NCBI GenBank assembly: GCA_963782965.1 | Contig: CAWALV010000006.1 | Span: 1,240,001 to 1,304,000 of the forward strand | DNA length: 64,000 nt | Origin: CAWALV01 sp963782965 | Lineage (GTDB): Bacteria; Actinomycetota; Actinomycetes; Acidothermales; Acidothermaceae | Reading direction: 5' to 3' | Shown: piece after piece, positions 55,984 to 64,000 of the stretch | Position numbering within the stretch: the stretch's first letter is position 1 | How the letters are laid out: each line of letters opens with the position of its first letter | The notes under the pieces: model-generated | The model's input: the letters and a program-made list of their open reading frames with translations, nothing else | The model's database searches: none | Told to the model about the DNA's origin: nothing | Made by a program: the position numbers and the translations under genes

Positions 55984-56667
55984 ATGAGCGAACCCGAGCC
56001 GACCCCACCGGAGTCCGCGCCGCACGACCCCGGCTACGGTTCGCTGCCCTACGGCCAGCTGCCGTACGGTTCGGTGCCGTACGGTTCGGTGCCGTACGGA
56101 CCGGGCCGCGAGCAGGGGTCTGCGCCGTCCGAGCCGACTGAGCGTCCGCTCGTGCAACGTGCCGATCTTTGGGCGGCGTTGCTCGGCACCCTCGCGGTCG
56201 TGCCGCTCGGTGCCTTGGCCGCCCTGATCTGGGCGGCGTTCTCGCCACGGGTTGCGGTGGTCAAGAACGCCGACGGCAGTGTGAGCCTGGTCGACGCCTA
56301 TACCAAGGGCTTCGTCGGGGCGGACGTGAGTTACCTCATCATCACGGTCGTTGCCGGGCTTGTCTGCGGCGTCGTCGCCGCATTGATCGCCCGGCACCGC
56401 GGTAGCGCTGTCGCGGTGTCCATGGCGGCGGGTGGGTTCCTGGCCGCGTGGTTGATGGCCTGGTTGGGTCGGTGGCTCACCGGCGGCCCGGCGTCCCGGT
56501 GGAACGATCATGCCTCGGCCGGTCCGCACCACTACTTCATCCAACTGCAGGCCCGGCCCTTCCTCATGGCCTGGCCGGTCGCCGCCCTTGCCGTGACTTT
56601 CGTGGTCGCGTTGGTCGCCGATTCGCGCTCGGCCGACACCGATCAGACTCCTGGCATCCGCCCGTAG
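55984..56667 (+). CDS. Predicted four-helix membrane protein (DUF2567-like)
   Basis: A 227-residue protein. The N-terminus is disordered with repeats PYGSVPYGSVPYG (near 23-37, from a 15-bp DNA repeat), then four helices at about 60-82, 115-137, 142-162 and 195-215. VSLVDAYTKGFVGADVSYLI between helices 1 and 2 recalls actinobacterial DUF2567 proteins, but the assignment is tentative. TACGGT at 55970-55975 ends 8 bases before ATG 55984, suggesting a near-leaderless transcript of its own. It converges on the Kelch-like gene with 6 bases between stops. Confidence 0.7.
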   Translation: MSEPEPTPPESAPHDPGYGSLPYGQLPYGSVPYGSVPYGPGREQGSAPSEPTERPLVQRADLWAALLGTLAVVPLGALAALIWAAFSPRVAVVKNADGSVSLVDAYTKGFVGADVSYLIITVVAGLVCGVVAALIARHRGSAVAVSMAAGGFLAAWLMAWLGRWLTGGPASRWNDHASAGPHHYFIQLQARPFLMAWPVAALAVTFVVALVADSRSADTDQTPGIRP

Positions 56668-56673
56668 GGCCGG

Positions 56674-58072
56674 TCACGGCGAGAGCTGCAGACCGATGCT
56701 GCGCAGCGTCGGGGTGCCGGTGTTGGCGTCTGCCGGGGCGTACATCTGACCCCAGACCACGAGCCGGTCGCCGGTCCACACTGCCGCGGGCTGGTCGGCG
56801 GCGTAGGGGGCGGCGGGCAGCGTCGTCCAGCCGTTGTTGGCGGGGTCCCATACGGCCGCTTCTCCCGGGTTGTGCGTGCCGTCGGGGCCGCTTTCCCAGG
56901 TGGTGGTGTCGAACTCCAGCAGTGCCGCGCCGGTCCAGAGAGGGGTTGGGCTCAGATCATCGATGGGGCCGTGCGGCAGCGCCGCCCACTGAGTCGTGGT
57001 CGGGTTCCAGCGATAGCCGTTGAGGTTGTACGGGGCAGGACAGGAGGCGTAGGGCGGGCATTGCTGCCCAGCGGGCACCAGCACACTGCCCACACTGTCG
57101 CCGGTGGGGATCGCCTGCTCGACCGCGACGGGCGGCCCGCCGGTGGTCGTGATCGACGTCCAGCGGTTGGCCGCCGCCTCGTATCGCAGCAGCTGGAGCC
57201 CGGCGTACGTTGCGGTTTCACTGGCGCTGACATGCGTGACGGTGGCCGACTGTCGCCAGGCGTAGAGGTGGCCCTGCGAAAAGGCGGCGGTGATGGCGGT
57301 GGTGTGTGCCGCGCCGCCGGCGGCCGGGACGGCGGCCAGCCGCCGCCAGCGGTCCGTGCCCGGGTGGTAGGCGGCGACCGACGGCGGCGCGGATTCGCCG
57401 TGGCCGGTTTGGCCGCCGATCACGAGTACGTCGGCGCCGGTCCACAGCGCCTGCGCGTTCCAGCGGGCGGCGAGTGGAGCGTTCGGCAGTCGTCGCCACG
57501 ACATGGTCTGCGGGTCGTAGACGGCGCCGTCGTCCAACGCCGTGCCCGACCCGTCGCTGCCGCCCCAGACGAACCAGACCCGGCCTGTCCACACCGAGGC
57601 CGCGCCGGTGCGCCCGGACAGTGGGCCGGCCGGCAACTTCTGCCAGGTGCTTGGTCGCCGGGTCGTAGGCCGCGCCGTCGGTGAGCAGCCGGCCGCCGCT
57701 GGCGTCGCCGGTGCTACCACCCCAGATCAGCACGTGCTGGCCGTCCCACACCGCGGCCGGGTTGACCCGCCCGGCGATCGGCGCGGCGGGCAGCATGCTC
57801 CAGTGATCGCCAGCCAGGCCGGCGGCGGTGGCCGCCGCACCGACCGGCGACGCGGTCGGGGTTGGACTGCCCCCGATGCCGGACGGCGCGGGGCTGCCCG
57901 GGTGCGAGGTGGTGGTCGGCCGCAGCGCGAACGGGATGGTGGCCGCGGCCGCGACGAGTGCGACAACCGCGCCGATCGCCGCCAGGTGCACGCGCCTGGG
58001 GCCGGCCCGCGCCGCAACGTCAGCCGATGACACGTTCCCCTCGAGCCTGTCCGCCGCCGGGTTCTGGCTCAC
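56674..58072 (-). pseudogene. Kelch-like membrane-anchored protein, frameshifted
   Basis: GTG 58072, with AGGAGG 5 bases upstream, begins a protein with a membrane helix (about 29-47), a Thr/Pro-rich linker and Kelch-type blades. The first frame reads to GRLLTDGAAYDPAT, and the +1 frame continues with STWQKLPAGPLSGRTGAASV and further blades (WTGRVWFVWGGSDGSG, LWTGADVLVIGGQTGHG, VWTGDRLVVWGQMYAP) to the stop. One extra base at 57651-57652 (minus strand AA in ACCAAGCACC) explains the break; without it the protein would have about 465 residues. The six-bladed propeller would be extracytoplasmic. Substrate or partner unknown. Confidence 0.75.
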
Positions 58073-58135
58073 TGGCACCTCCTCGATGCCGGTTAGAGGC
58101 ATCGAACCCCGGTGCGGTTCCATCCCGGCGGGTGC

Positions 58136-58615
58136 TCAACCGCGCGCGATGCTCGCCGTCCGTGCGCCTGTCACCTCGACGAGGTCGGACGGCGCGAGTT
58201 CGACATCGAGCCCGCGGCGGCCGCCCGAGACGTAGACGGTCGGGTGCGCGAGAGCGGAGTCGTCGACCACCGTCGGCAGCCGGCGACGTTGTCCGATGGG
58301 ACTGATCCCGCCCGCGACGTAGCCGGTTGCCCTTTCCGCTTCGGCGACCCCGGCCATCGCCGCCCGCTTGCCGCCGACGGCGCTCGCCAGCGCCTTGAGG
58401 TCGAGTGACGCACTGACCGGGACGACACCGACCACGAGCCGGCCGTCGACCTCGGCCACCAGCGTCTTGAAGACGCGCGAGGCGGGGACGCCGAGGGCGG
58501 CCGCGGCCTCCTCACCCCACGCCCGGTTCGCCGCATCGTGGTCGTAGGGATGCACCGTGTGCGCGATGCCGGCGTGTCCGAGCGCGATCGTCGCCGGAGT
58601 GCCTTTTCCTGCCAC
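58136..58615 (-). CDS. ybaK: Cys-tRNA(Pro)/prolyl-tRNA editing protein YbaK
   Basis: A 159-residue YbaK/EbsC-type deacylase that removes Cys misloaded on tRNA-Pro. VAGKGTPATIALGHAGIAHT, RVFKTLVAEVDGRLVVGVVP with the conserved Lys, GYVAGGISPIGQRRRLPTV and VDDSALAHPTVYVSGGRRG match the family. GTG 58615 is preceded by TACACT (minus strand 58627-58622) with 6 bases spacing, the leaderless pattern; a frame extension upstream is therefore rejected. Confidence 0.92.
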   Translation of the reverse strand: MAGKGTPATIALGHAGIAHTVHPYDHDAANRAWGEEAAAALGVPASRVFKTLVAEVDGRLVVGVVPVSASLDLKALASAVGGKRAAMAGVAEAERATGYVAGGISPIGQRRRLPTVVDDSALAHPTVYVSGGRRGLDVELAPSDLVEVTGARTASIARG

Positions 58616-58843
58616 GCCCCGAGTGTAGGGAGCGGGCTGACCGGTCCGCGGTCCGCCGCCTGCTAGGCTGACGTACACGGCGGCCGAGTCATGGCCGTCC
58701 CTCCCGCGGGCGAGCCGCCCGCGAGGCAACGTCCTTCGCGGGATCACCTGATCCCGGCGCACCACCTATGGCGCGCCACGCAACCAAGCCGAAACCGGCA
58801 TCAGCGACGCGGCCTCAGTAACGCTGATGGAGCGTCCTTCTTC
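58616..58843. promoter_or_regulatory. Divergent ybaK/DEAD-box promoter region and helicase leader
   Basis: For ybaK, TACACT at 58627-58622 (minus). For the helicase, TAGGCT at 58664-58669 predicts a start near 58676 and a leader of about 168 bases. The leader ends with a hairpin: CATCAGCG (58799-58806) / CGCTGATG (58822-58829), loop 15 bases, right before GGAGC and the ATG at 58844. Long leaders upstream of DEAD-box genes are known sites of cold or RNA-level control; no named element is recognised. Confidence 0.5.
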
Positions 58844-60367
58844 ATGCCTGCACCTCGCACGTCCACTTTCCCTGCCCAAAACCCGTCGGCCTCGCGTAAG
58901 CAGCGCAGCCGCAGCCGCCGTCCGGCGAAAGCGCAGCCTGCCGCCTCGGTCCGGCCGGTCGCGAGCCGGCTCGAGGCCGATCTCGACTCCGCGTCCCGCT
59001 GCGCCCCACCTGCAGCCACGACCTTCGCCGCGCTGGGCCTGCCCGCTCCGCTCGTCGCGATGCTCGCCAAGCGCGGCATCGGCGCGCCGTTCGCCATCCA
59101 GACCCGCGCGATTCCCGACGTGCTGGCCGGCCGCGACGTTCTCGGTCGCGCGCAGACGGGCGGCGGCAAGACGCTCGCCTTCGGCTTGCCGATGCTCGCG
59201 CGCCTCGCGGCGTCCGGAACGACCCGCCGACCGAACTCACCGCGCGGGCTGGTTCTCGTCCCGACTCGTGAGCTCGCGACCCAGGTCGCCGACGTCCTGC
59301 GCCCGCTCGGCGAAGCGGTGGGGCTCAAGCTCGTCTGCATCTTCGGCGGCAGCCCGTACGGCAAGCAGATCGATGCGCTGCGTCGCGGCGTCGACCTCGT
59401 GGTCGCCACGCCGGGCCGGTTGGTCGACTTGATCGAGCGTGGGAGTTGCTCGCTGGGCGCGGTGGAGATCGCCGTCCTCGACGAAGCCGACCACATGGCC
59501 GACCTCGGCTTCCTGCCCGCTGTCCGTGGGCTGCTCGACCAGACCCCGGCGGGCGGGCAGCGGTTGCTGTTCTCGGCCACGCTCGACCGTGGCGTCGACA
59601 AACTGGTGCGCGCCTATCTCGAGGACCCGGCGCTGCACGCCGTGGCCGCGGCCGCCGCCCCTGTCGATGCCATGGACCATCGAGTATTCGTCCTGCACCC
59701 GACCGACAAGGTCGCCGTCGTCGCCGAGGTCGCATCGCGGCCGGCGCGCACGCTCATCTTCGTGCGCACCAAGCACGGCGCCGACCGGCTGGTCAAACAA
59801 CTCGTCAAGGGCGGCGTCGACGCTGCCGCGATTCACGGCAACCTCAAGCAGAACGCCCGCCAGCGTGCGCTCGACGGCTTCGCCGCGGGTCGGCCGCGGG
59901 TGCTCGTCGCCACCGACGTGGCGGCTCGCGGCATTCATGTCGACGATGTCGATCTCGTGGTGCACTTCGACCCACCGAACGACGCCAAGGACTACCTGCA
60001 CCGCTCGGGTCGGACGGCGCGAGCCGGCGCGAGCGGCACTGCACTGAGCCTCGTGTTGCCGGGTGAGTCGTCGAGCGTCGCGGCCATGCACAAGGGTGCC
60101 GGAGTCGCGCCGGTCGCGGTCGACGTGCGTCCAGGTCATCCGGCGGTACGCGAACTTGCGACCTCCGGCGAGCCGGCGACGTCGGGCCCGCCGACTGCCA
60201 TCGCAGAGCGGACGGTCGCGGTTCACGACCAGCGCCGCCCGCGCAGTCACACCGGCGGTCGCCCGGGCTACGGGCCGAACAGGCGGCCGGGTAACCGCAC
60301 GACCGGCCGTCCGGCGAGGCGGCCGGATCGTCCGTCCCAGCCCGAGGCACAACGACGCGGCGCGTGA
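58844..60367 (+). CDS. DEAD-box RNA helicase (RhlE-like)
   Basis: A 507-residue helicase. A basic N-terminus (about 1-60) precedes Q-motif IGAPFAIQTRAIP, motif I AQTGGGKT (K109), PTRELA, D213-E-A-D216, SATL, then HRSGRTARAGASG in the second RecA domain. The C-terminal tail (about 430-507) is rich in Arg, Gly and Pro, typical for RNA binding. It probably remodels RNA in ribosome assembly or cold response. ATG 58844 is preferred: it follows the hairpin leader with GGAGCG about 12 bases upstream, and the region before it lacks family features. Confidence 0.9.
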   Translation: MPAPRTSTFPAQNPSASRKQRSRSRRPAKAQPAASVRPVASRLEADLDSASRCAPPAATTFAALGLPAPLVAMLAKRGIGAPFAIQTRAIPDVLAGRDVLGRAQTGGGKTLAFGLPMLARLAASGTTRRPNSPRGLVLVPTRELATQVADVLRPLGEAVGLKLVCIFGGSPYGKQIDALRRGVDLVVATPGRLVDLIERGSCSLGAVEIAVLDEADHMADLGFLPAVRGLLDQTPAGGQRLLFSATLDRGVDKLVRAYLEDPALHAVAAAAAPVDAMDHRVFVLHPTDKVAVVAEVASRPARTLIFVRTKHGADRLVKQLVKGGVDAAAIHGNLKQNARQRALDGFAAGRPRVLVATDVAARGIHVDDVDLVVHFDPPNDAKDYLHRSGRTARAGASGTALSLVLPGESSSVAAMHKGAGVAPVAVDVRPGHPAVRELATSGEPATSGPPTAIAERTVAVHDQRRPRSHTGGRPGYGPNRRPGNRTTGRPARRPDRPSQPEAQRRGA

Positions 60368-60390
60368 ACACGCGCGTGGCGGGCCGCCGG

Positions 60391-60396
60391 TAGGCT
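60391..60396 (+). promoter_or_regulatory. -10 hexamer candidate of the his operon
   Basis: TAGGCT, 48 bases before the hisD GTG; no convincing -35 box. AGGAG at 60432-60436 is the hisD ribosome binding site. No his leader peptide or T-box is seen in the 76-base gap. Confidence 0.4.
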
Positions 60397-60443
60397 TGGG
60401 CCCTTCGCGAAAGCCCGGTCCCGAACCCTCCAGGAGTGCACTG

Positions 60444-61763
60444 GTGTCGCAGTTACGCCGGCTCGACCTGCGTGGCCGTACACCGGGCACGGTCGAACTG
60501 CGCGAGCTGCTTCCCAGAGCGGGCGTCGACGTCGAATCCGCGCTTGCCGATGTTGGGCCGATCTGTGCCGACGTCCGGTTGCGCGGCGCCGTCGCCGTCC
60601 GTGAAATCACCACGCGGCTGGACGCCGTAGACCTTGCGTCGCTTCGGGTACCTGCCGAAGAGCTCGCTGCGGCGCTGGCCGGCCTCGATCCGGCGCTGCG
60701 TTCCGCGCTGGAAGAAGCCACCCGCCGCGCCCGCGCCGTGCATCGGGCCCAACTGCGCGACGACGTCCGGGTCGATGTCGCCGACGGTGCCGTCGTCACC
60801 GAGCGTTGGGTGCCGGTGCGCCGAGTCGGGTTGTACGTGCCGGGTGGACTGGTCGCGTATCCGAGCAGTGTGGTGATGAACGTCGTGCCGGCGCAGGAAG
60901 CGGGGGTCGAATCGCTCGCCGTCGCTTCACCTCCGCAGCCGGCATTCGGCGGGTTGCCACACCCGGCGGTGCTGGCCGCATGCGCCCTGCTCGGTGTCGA
61001 CGAGGTCTACGCCGTGGGCGGTGCGCAAGCGGTGGCGCTGTTCGCCTATGGCAGCAGGTCCGACCAGGGCGAGTTCGTCGAGCCGGTCGATGTGGTGACC
61101 GGCCCGGGCAATGTGTACGTCGCGGCCGCCAAGCGCCTGGTCAAGGGCGTCGTGGGTATCGACGCCGAGGCCGGGCCGACCGAGATCGGCATCCTCTGCG
61201 ACGACTCCGCCGACCCGGCGTTCGTCGCAGCCGACTTGATCGGGCAAGCCGAGCACGATGCGCTGGCGGCTTGCCTATTGGTCACCGACTCACCCGAGCT
61301 GCTCGACAAAGTAGAGGCCGAACTCGAGGTCCAGATCCCGGCCACCAAGCACGTCGAGCGGGTGCGCACTGCGCTCGGAGGTCAGGCCGCCTGCGTGCTC
61401 GTCGACTCGATCGACGCCGGGCTCGCCGTCGTCGACAACTGGGCCGCCGAGCACCTCGAGGTCATGACGCGCGACGCCCGCGAAGTAGCCCGCCGGGTGC
61501 GCAACGCAGGCGCCATCTTCGTCGGCCCGTGGGCGCCGGTCAGCCTCGGCGACTACCTGGCCGGGTCGAACCACGTCCTGCCGACGGGCGGCACCGCCCG
61601 CTTCACGGGTGGCCTCTCGGTCCAGGCGTTCCTTCGCATGATCCATGTCGTCGACTACACCCGGTCCGCACTCGCCGAGGTGGCGCCACTCATCGATGCG
61701 CTCGGCGGCGCAGAAGACCTCGCGGCCCACGTAGCTGCGGTGCGTACGAGGGTGCCGCGATGA
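60444..61763 (+). CDS. hisD: Histidinol dehydrogenase HisD
   Basis: A 439-residue Zn-dependent enzyme performing the last two oxidations to histidine. VGLYVPGGLVAYPSSVVMNV, YAVGGAQAVALFAYG, GPGNVYVAAAKRLVKG, QAEHDALAACLL, NWAAEHLEVMTRDA and FVGPWAPVSLGDYLAGSNH cover the substrate and zinc-binding sites. GTG 60444 has AGGAG 7 bases upstream. First gene of hisD-hisC-hisB-hisH, which are nearly overlapping. Confidence 0.96.
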   Translation: MSQLRRLDLRGRTPGTVELRELLPRAGVDVESALADVGPICADVRLRGAVAVREITTRLDAVDLASLRVPAEELAAALAGLDPALRSALEEATRRARAVHRAQLRDDVRVDVADGAVVTERWVPVRRVGLYVPGGLVAYPSSVVMNVVPAQEAGVESLAVASPPQPAFGGLPHPAVLAACALLGVDEVYAVGGAQAVALFAYGSRSDQGEFVEPVDVVTGPGNVYVAAAKRLVKGVVGIDAEAGPTEIGILCDDSADPAFVAADLIGQAEHDALAACLLVTDSPELLDKVEAELEVQIPATKHVERVRTALGGQAACVLVDSIDAGLAVVDNWAAEHLEVMTRDAREVARRVRNAGAIFVGPWAPVSLGDYLAGSNHVLPTGGTARFTGGLSVQAFLRMIHVVDYTRSALAEVAPLIDALGGAEDLAAHVAAVRTRVPR

Positions 61764-62869
61764 GGCTGGCCGACCTTCCGCTGCGCGATGACTTGCGCGG
61801 CGAGGAGCCGTACGGCGCTCCGCAACTCGACGTCGCGGTGCAGCTCAACGTCAACGAGAATCCCTACCCGCCGTCGGCCGGCCTCGTCGCCGACGTCGCG
61901 CAGGCGGCCCGAGTCGTGGCCGAACGCATGAACCGCTACCCCGACCGTGAGGCCATAACGTTGCGCGCGAAGCTGGCGGGTTACCTGCAACGGTTCGAAG
62001 ACGTCGAGTGCCCGCCGACGTCGATCTGGGCGGCGAACGGTTCCAACGAAGTGATGCACCAGCTGATGCTCGCGTTCGGTGGTCCGGGGCGCTGGGTTCT
62101 AGGATTCTCGCCGACGTATTCGATGTATCCGCAGTACTGCCGCGACACGATGACGCCCTACGTGACAGAGGCCCGCAGGCCCGACTTCACACTCGACCCC
62201 GACGTCGCGGTGCAAGCCGTGCGCCGTCACCGGCCGGTCATCACCTTGCTGACCTCGCCGAACAACCCGACCGGCACGGCCCTGCCACTTCAGACGGCCG
62301 AGGCGGTGCTGGCGGCCGCGCGCGAGCATGGCGGCCTGGTCGTCGTCGACGAGGCCTACGCGGAGTTTCGGCGTCCGGGCACGCCGTCGGCGCTCGGCTT
62401 GCTGCGCGAGCACGCGAACCTCATCGTCACCCGAACGATGAGCAAGGCGTTCTCCTACGCCGGGGCGCGCGTGGGTTACCTCGTCGCCGATCCCGCCGTC
62501 GTCGATGCGGTGCGGATCGTACGGCTGCCCTACCACCTGTCGGCACTGACGCAGGCGATCGCGTGCGTGGCGGTCGACCACGCCGACGAGTTGCTCGCCC
62601 AGGTCGCGACGCTGCGAAGCGAGCGCGACGACACGGTTTCCTGGCTGCGCACCAACGGGTTCTCCGTTGCCGACTCCGACGCCAACTTCGTACTGTTCGG
62701 AACGTTCGACGACCGGCATGCCGTGTGGCAAGGGCTGCTCGACCGAGGAGTGCTGATCCGCGAGACCGGCCCGACGCAGTGGCTGCGAGTGAGCATGGGC
62801 ACGGCGCAGGAGATGGCGGCGTTCCGTGCCGCGTTACTCGAGACAACCGGCAGGAAGGGCGAGGCGTGA
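61760..62869 (+). CDS. hisC: Histidinol-phosphate aminotransferase HisC
   Basis: A 369-residue class II PLP aminotransferase. LNVNENPYPPS, the block LLTSPNNPTGTALPL, VVVDEAYAEFRRPG and the PLP Lys K229 in TRTMSKAFSYAGARVGYL are typical of HisC; the C-terminal WLRVSMGTAQEM carries the phosphate-binding Arg. The ATG overlaps the hisD stop by 4 bases and the hisC stop overlaps hisB by 4 bases. Confidence 0.95.
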   Translation: MRLADLPLRDDLRGEEPYGAPQLDVAVQLNVNENPYPPSAGLVADVAQAARVVAERMNRYPDREAITLRAKLAGYLQRFEDVECPPTSIWAANGSNEVMHQLMLAFGGPGRWVLGFSPTYSMYPQYCRDTMTPYVTEARRPDFTLDPDVAVQAVRRHRPVITLLTSPNNPTGTALPLQTAEAVLAAAREHGGLVVVDEAYAEFRRPGTPSALGLLREHANLIVTRTMSKAFSYAGARVGYLVADPAVVDAVRIVRLPYHLSALTQAIACVAVDHADELLAQVATLRSERDDTVSWLRTNGFSVADSDANFVLFGTFDDRHAVWQGLLDRGVLIRETGPTQWLRVSMGTAQEMAAFRAALLETTGRKGEA

Positions 62870-63450
62870 GCCGCAACGCGCGGGTTCAGCGCACCACGAA
62901 GGAGTCCGACGTCCTCGTCGAGCTCGAGCTCGACGGCAGTGGCGACGTCGACGTCGAGACCGGCGTGCCGTTCTACGACCACATGCTCGCTCAACTCGGC
63001 AAGCACGCCGGCTTCGACCTGCGCGTGCGCACGTTGGGCGACATCGACGTCGACGCCCATCACACGGTCGAAGACACCGCGTTGGCGTTGGGGCAGGCGT
63101 TGCGCGAAGCGTTGGGCGACAAGGCGGGCATCCGCCGGTTCGGCGATGCGCTCGTGCCGCTCGACGAGACCTTGTGCCAGGTTGCCGTCGACCTCTCCGG
63201 TCGTCCGTACCTGGTGCACACCGAGCCGGAGATCGTCGAGTTGATCGGTAGTTACGAGACGACGCTTACCAAGCACGTGTGGGAGTCCTTCGTCGCGGAG
63301 GCTCGAATCTGCCTTCACGTGCAGGTGCTCGCCGGGCGCAACGCGCACCACGTCAACGAAGCGCAGTTCAAGGCGGTCGCCCGGGCCTTGCGCGACGCCG
63401 TCCGGCTCGACGGTGTTGCGGGAGTGCCCAGCACCAAAGGTGTGCTGTAG
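62866..63450 (+). CDS. hisB: Imidazoleglycerol-phosphate dehydratase HisB
   Basis: A 194-residue single-domain dehydratase (no fused phosphatase, unlike enteric HisB). VETGVPFYDHMLAQLGKH, DAHHTVEDTALALGQAL and the second metal-binding block GRNAHHVNEAQFKAVARAL contain the Mn-binding His and Glu residues. GTG 62866 overlaps the hisC stop by 4 bases. Length is normal for actinobacteria. Confidence 0.96.
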   Translation: MSRNARVQRTTKESDVLVELELDGSGDVDVETGVPFYDHMLAQLGKHAGFDLRVRTLGDIDVDAHHTVEDTALALGQALREALGDKAGIRRFGDALVPLDETLCQVAVDLSGRPYLVHTEPEIVELIGSYETTLTKHVWESFVAEARICLHVQVLAGRNAHHVNEAQFKAVARALRDAVRLDGVAGVPSTKGVL

Positions 63451-63453
63451 GCG

Positions 63454-64000
63454 GTGACCAAGCGGATCGTCGTCCTCGACTACGGGTCGGGCAACCTGCG
63501 CTCGGCGCAGCGCGCGCTGGAGCGGGTCGGGGCGCAGGTCGAAGTAACCGCCGACCCCGATGCGGCGCTGACCGCTGACGGTCTCGTCGTTCCGGGCGTC
63601 GGAGCCTTCGCTGCCTGCATGCGCGGCCTCGAGGCGGTCGATGGCGTCGAGCTGGTACGAAAGCGCATCGCCGCCGCGGCACCGGTGCTGGGCATCTGCG
63701 TCGGTTTCCAGGTGCTGTTCGGGTTCGGCGAGGAACACGGCGTCCGCACGCCGGGTATCGGCGTGTGGCCGGGCGGCGTCACCAAGCTCGACGCGCCGAT
63801 CCTGCCGCACATCGGCTGGAACGTGGTCGACGTCGCGCCCGGCAGCGTGCTCTTTCGCGGCGTCGAGACCGACCGGTTCTACTTCGTGCACTCCTACGCC
63901 GCGCGCGCGGCAGGCGGCCGGGTGAGCGTCGCGGTGCACGGCGAGGCCTTCGTCGCGGCAGCCGAGGACGCTCTGGTCGCCGGCACCCAGTTCCACCCCG
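63454..64000 (+). CDS. hisH: Imidazole glycerol phosphate synthase glutaminase subunit HisH (partial)
   Basis: 182 codons to the right edge of the window, so the C-terminus is missing. VLDYGSGNLRSAQRALERVG, the nucleophile Cys in LGICVGFQVLFG and the catalytic His in AGTQFHP identify the class I glutamine amidotransferase HisH, which feeds ammonia to HisF. The usual nucleophile elbow GLCLGMQ reads GICVGFQ, an acceptable variation. GTG 63454 lies 3 bases after the hisB stop. Confidence 0.93.
   Translation, partial: MTKRIVVLDYGSGNLRSAQRALERVGAQVEVTADPDAALTADGLVVPGVGAFAACMRGLEAVDGVELVRKRIAAAAPVLGICVGFQVLFGFGEEHGVRTPGIGVWPGGVTKLDAPILPHIGWNVVDVAPGSVLFRGVETDRFYFVHSYAARAAGGRVSVAVHGEAFVAAAEDALVAGTQFHP

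Overview
The window is high-GC DNA from an actinomycete (Actinomycetota). This follows from the gene order (mraZ-rsmH-ftsL-ftsI-murE-murF-mraY-murD-ftsW-murG-murC-ftsZ-pgeF-yggS-sepF-yggT-divIVA, then ileS, a TraR/DksA-type gene, lspA, rluD, dnaE and hisDCBH), from actinobacterial families (SAV_6107-type HEPN protein, DUF3040, BsaP, Wag31-type DivIVA), from frequent GTG starts and ATGA/GTGA stop-start overlaps, and from an SOS box of the TCGAAC-N4-GTTCGA type. MurE carries the DNPR motif of meso-diaminopimelate-adding enzymes. The genus cannot be fixed from the sequence alone.

Layout: (1) 1-1.2 kb: the 3' end of the error-prone polymerase dnaE2/imuC, a near-ideal LexA operator lying on a promoter, and a HEPN protein gene. 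(2) 1.6-4.8 kb: aldehyde dehydrogenase, methyltransferase, DUF3040 membrane protein. (3) 4.8-9.5 kb, minus strand: moxR, DUF58 and transglutaminase operon. (4) 9.8-28.8 kb: the division and cell-wall (dcw) cluster, starting with an MraZ-type operator. murC is followed directly by ftsZ with no ftsQ between them; the gap holds a promoter candidate and a perfect inverted repeat. (5) 28.8-33.8 kb, minus strand: an unknown protein, ileS behind a T-box riboswitch, and a HAD hydrolase. Between the T-box core and the ileS start lie almost four tandem copies of a 27-28 bp unit, each containing the palindrome CTCCGCGGAG. (6) 33.8-37.7 kb: DUF167, a lysine-rich H1-like tail fused to a TraR/DksA zinc finger, lspA, rluD, yjbQ. 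(7) 37.7-50.3 kb: biotin genes bioB-bsaP-bioA-P450 on the plus strand and bioF-bioD on the minus strand, with an ABC exporter module (two ATPases, a giant FtsX-like permease, an anchored beta-propeller, a YHYH lipoprotein) between them. (8) 50.4-58.1 kb: replicative polymerase dnaE, an ABC drug-type exporter, a membrane protein, a Kelch-like anchored protein. (9) 58.1-64 kb: ybaK, a DEAD-box helicase with a long leader, and hisD-hisC-hisB-hisH (hisH runs off the end).

Three genes (the beta-propeller, dnaE and the Kelch-like gene) are each broken by a single extra base within 10 kb. Because dnaE is essential, sequencing or assembly error is the simplest reading. The most interesting signals are the ileS T-box with its multiplied ribosome-binding-site hairpins, the missing ftsQ, and the cytochrome P450 placed in the biotin operon.
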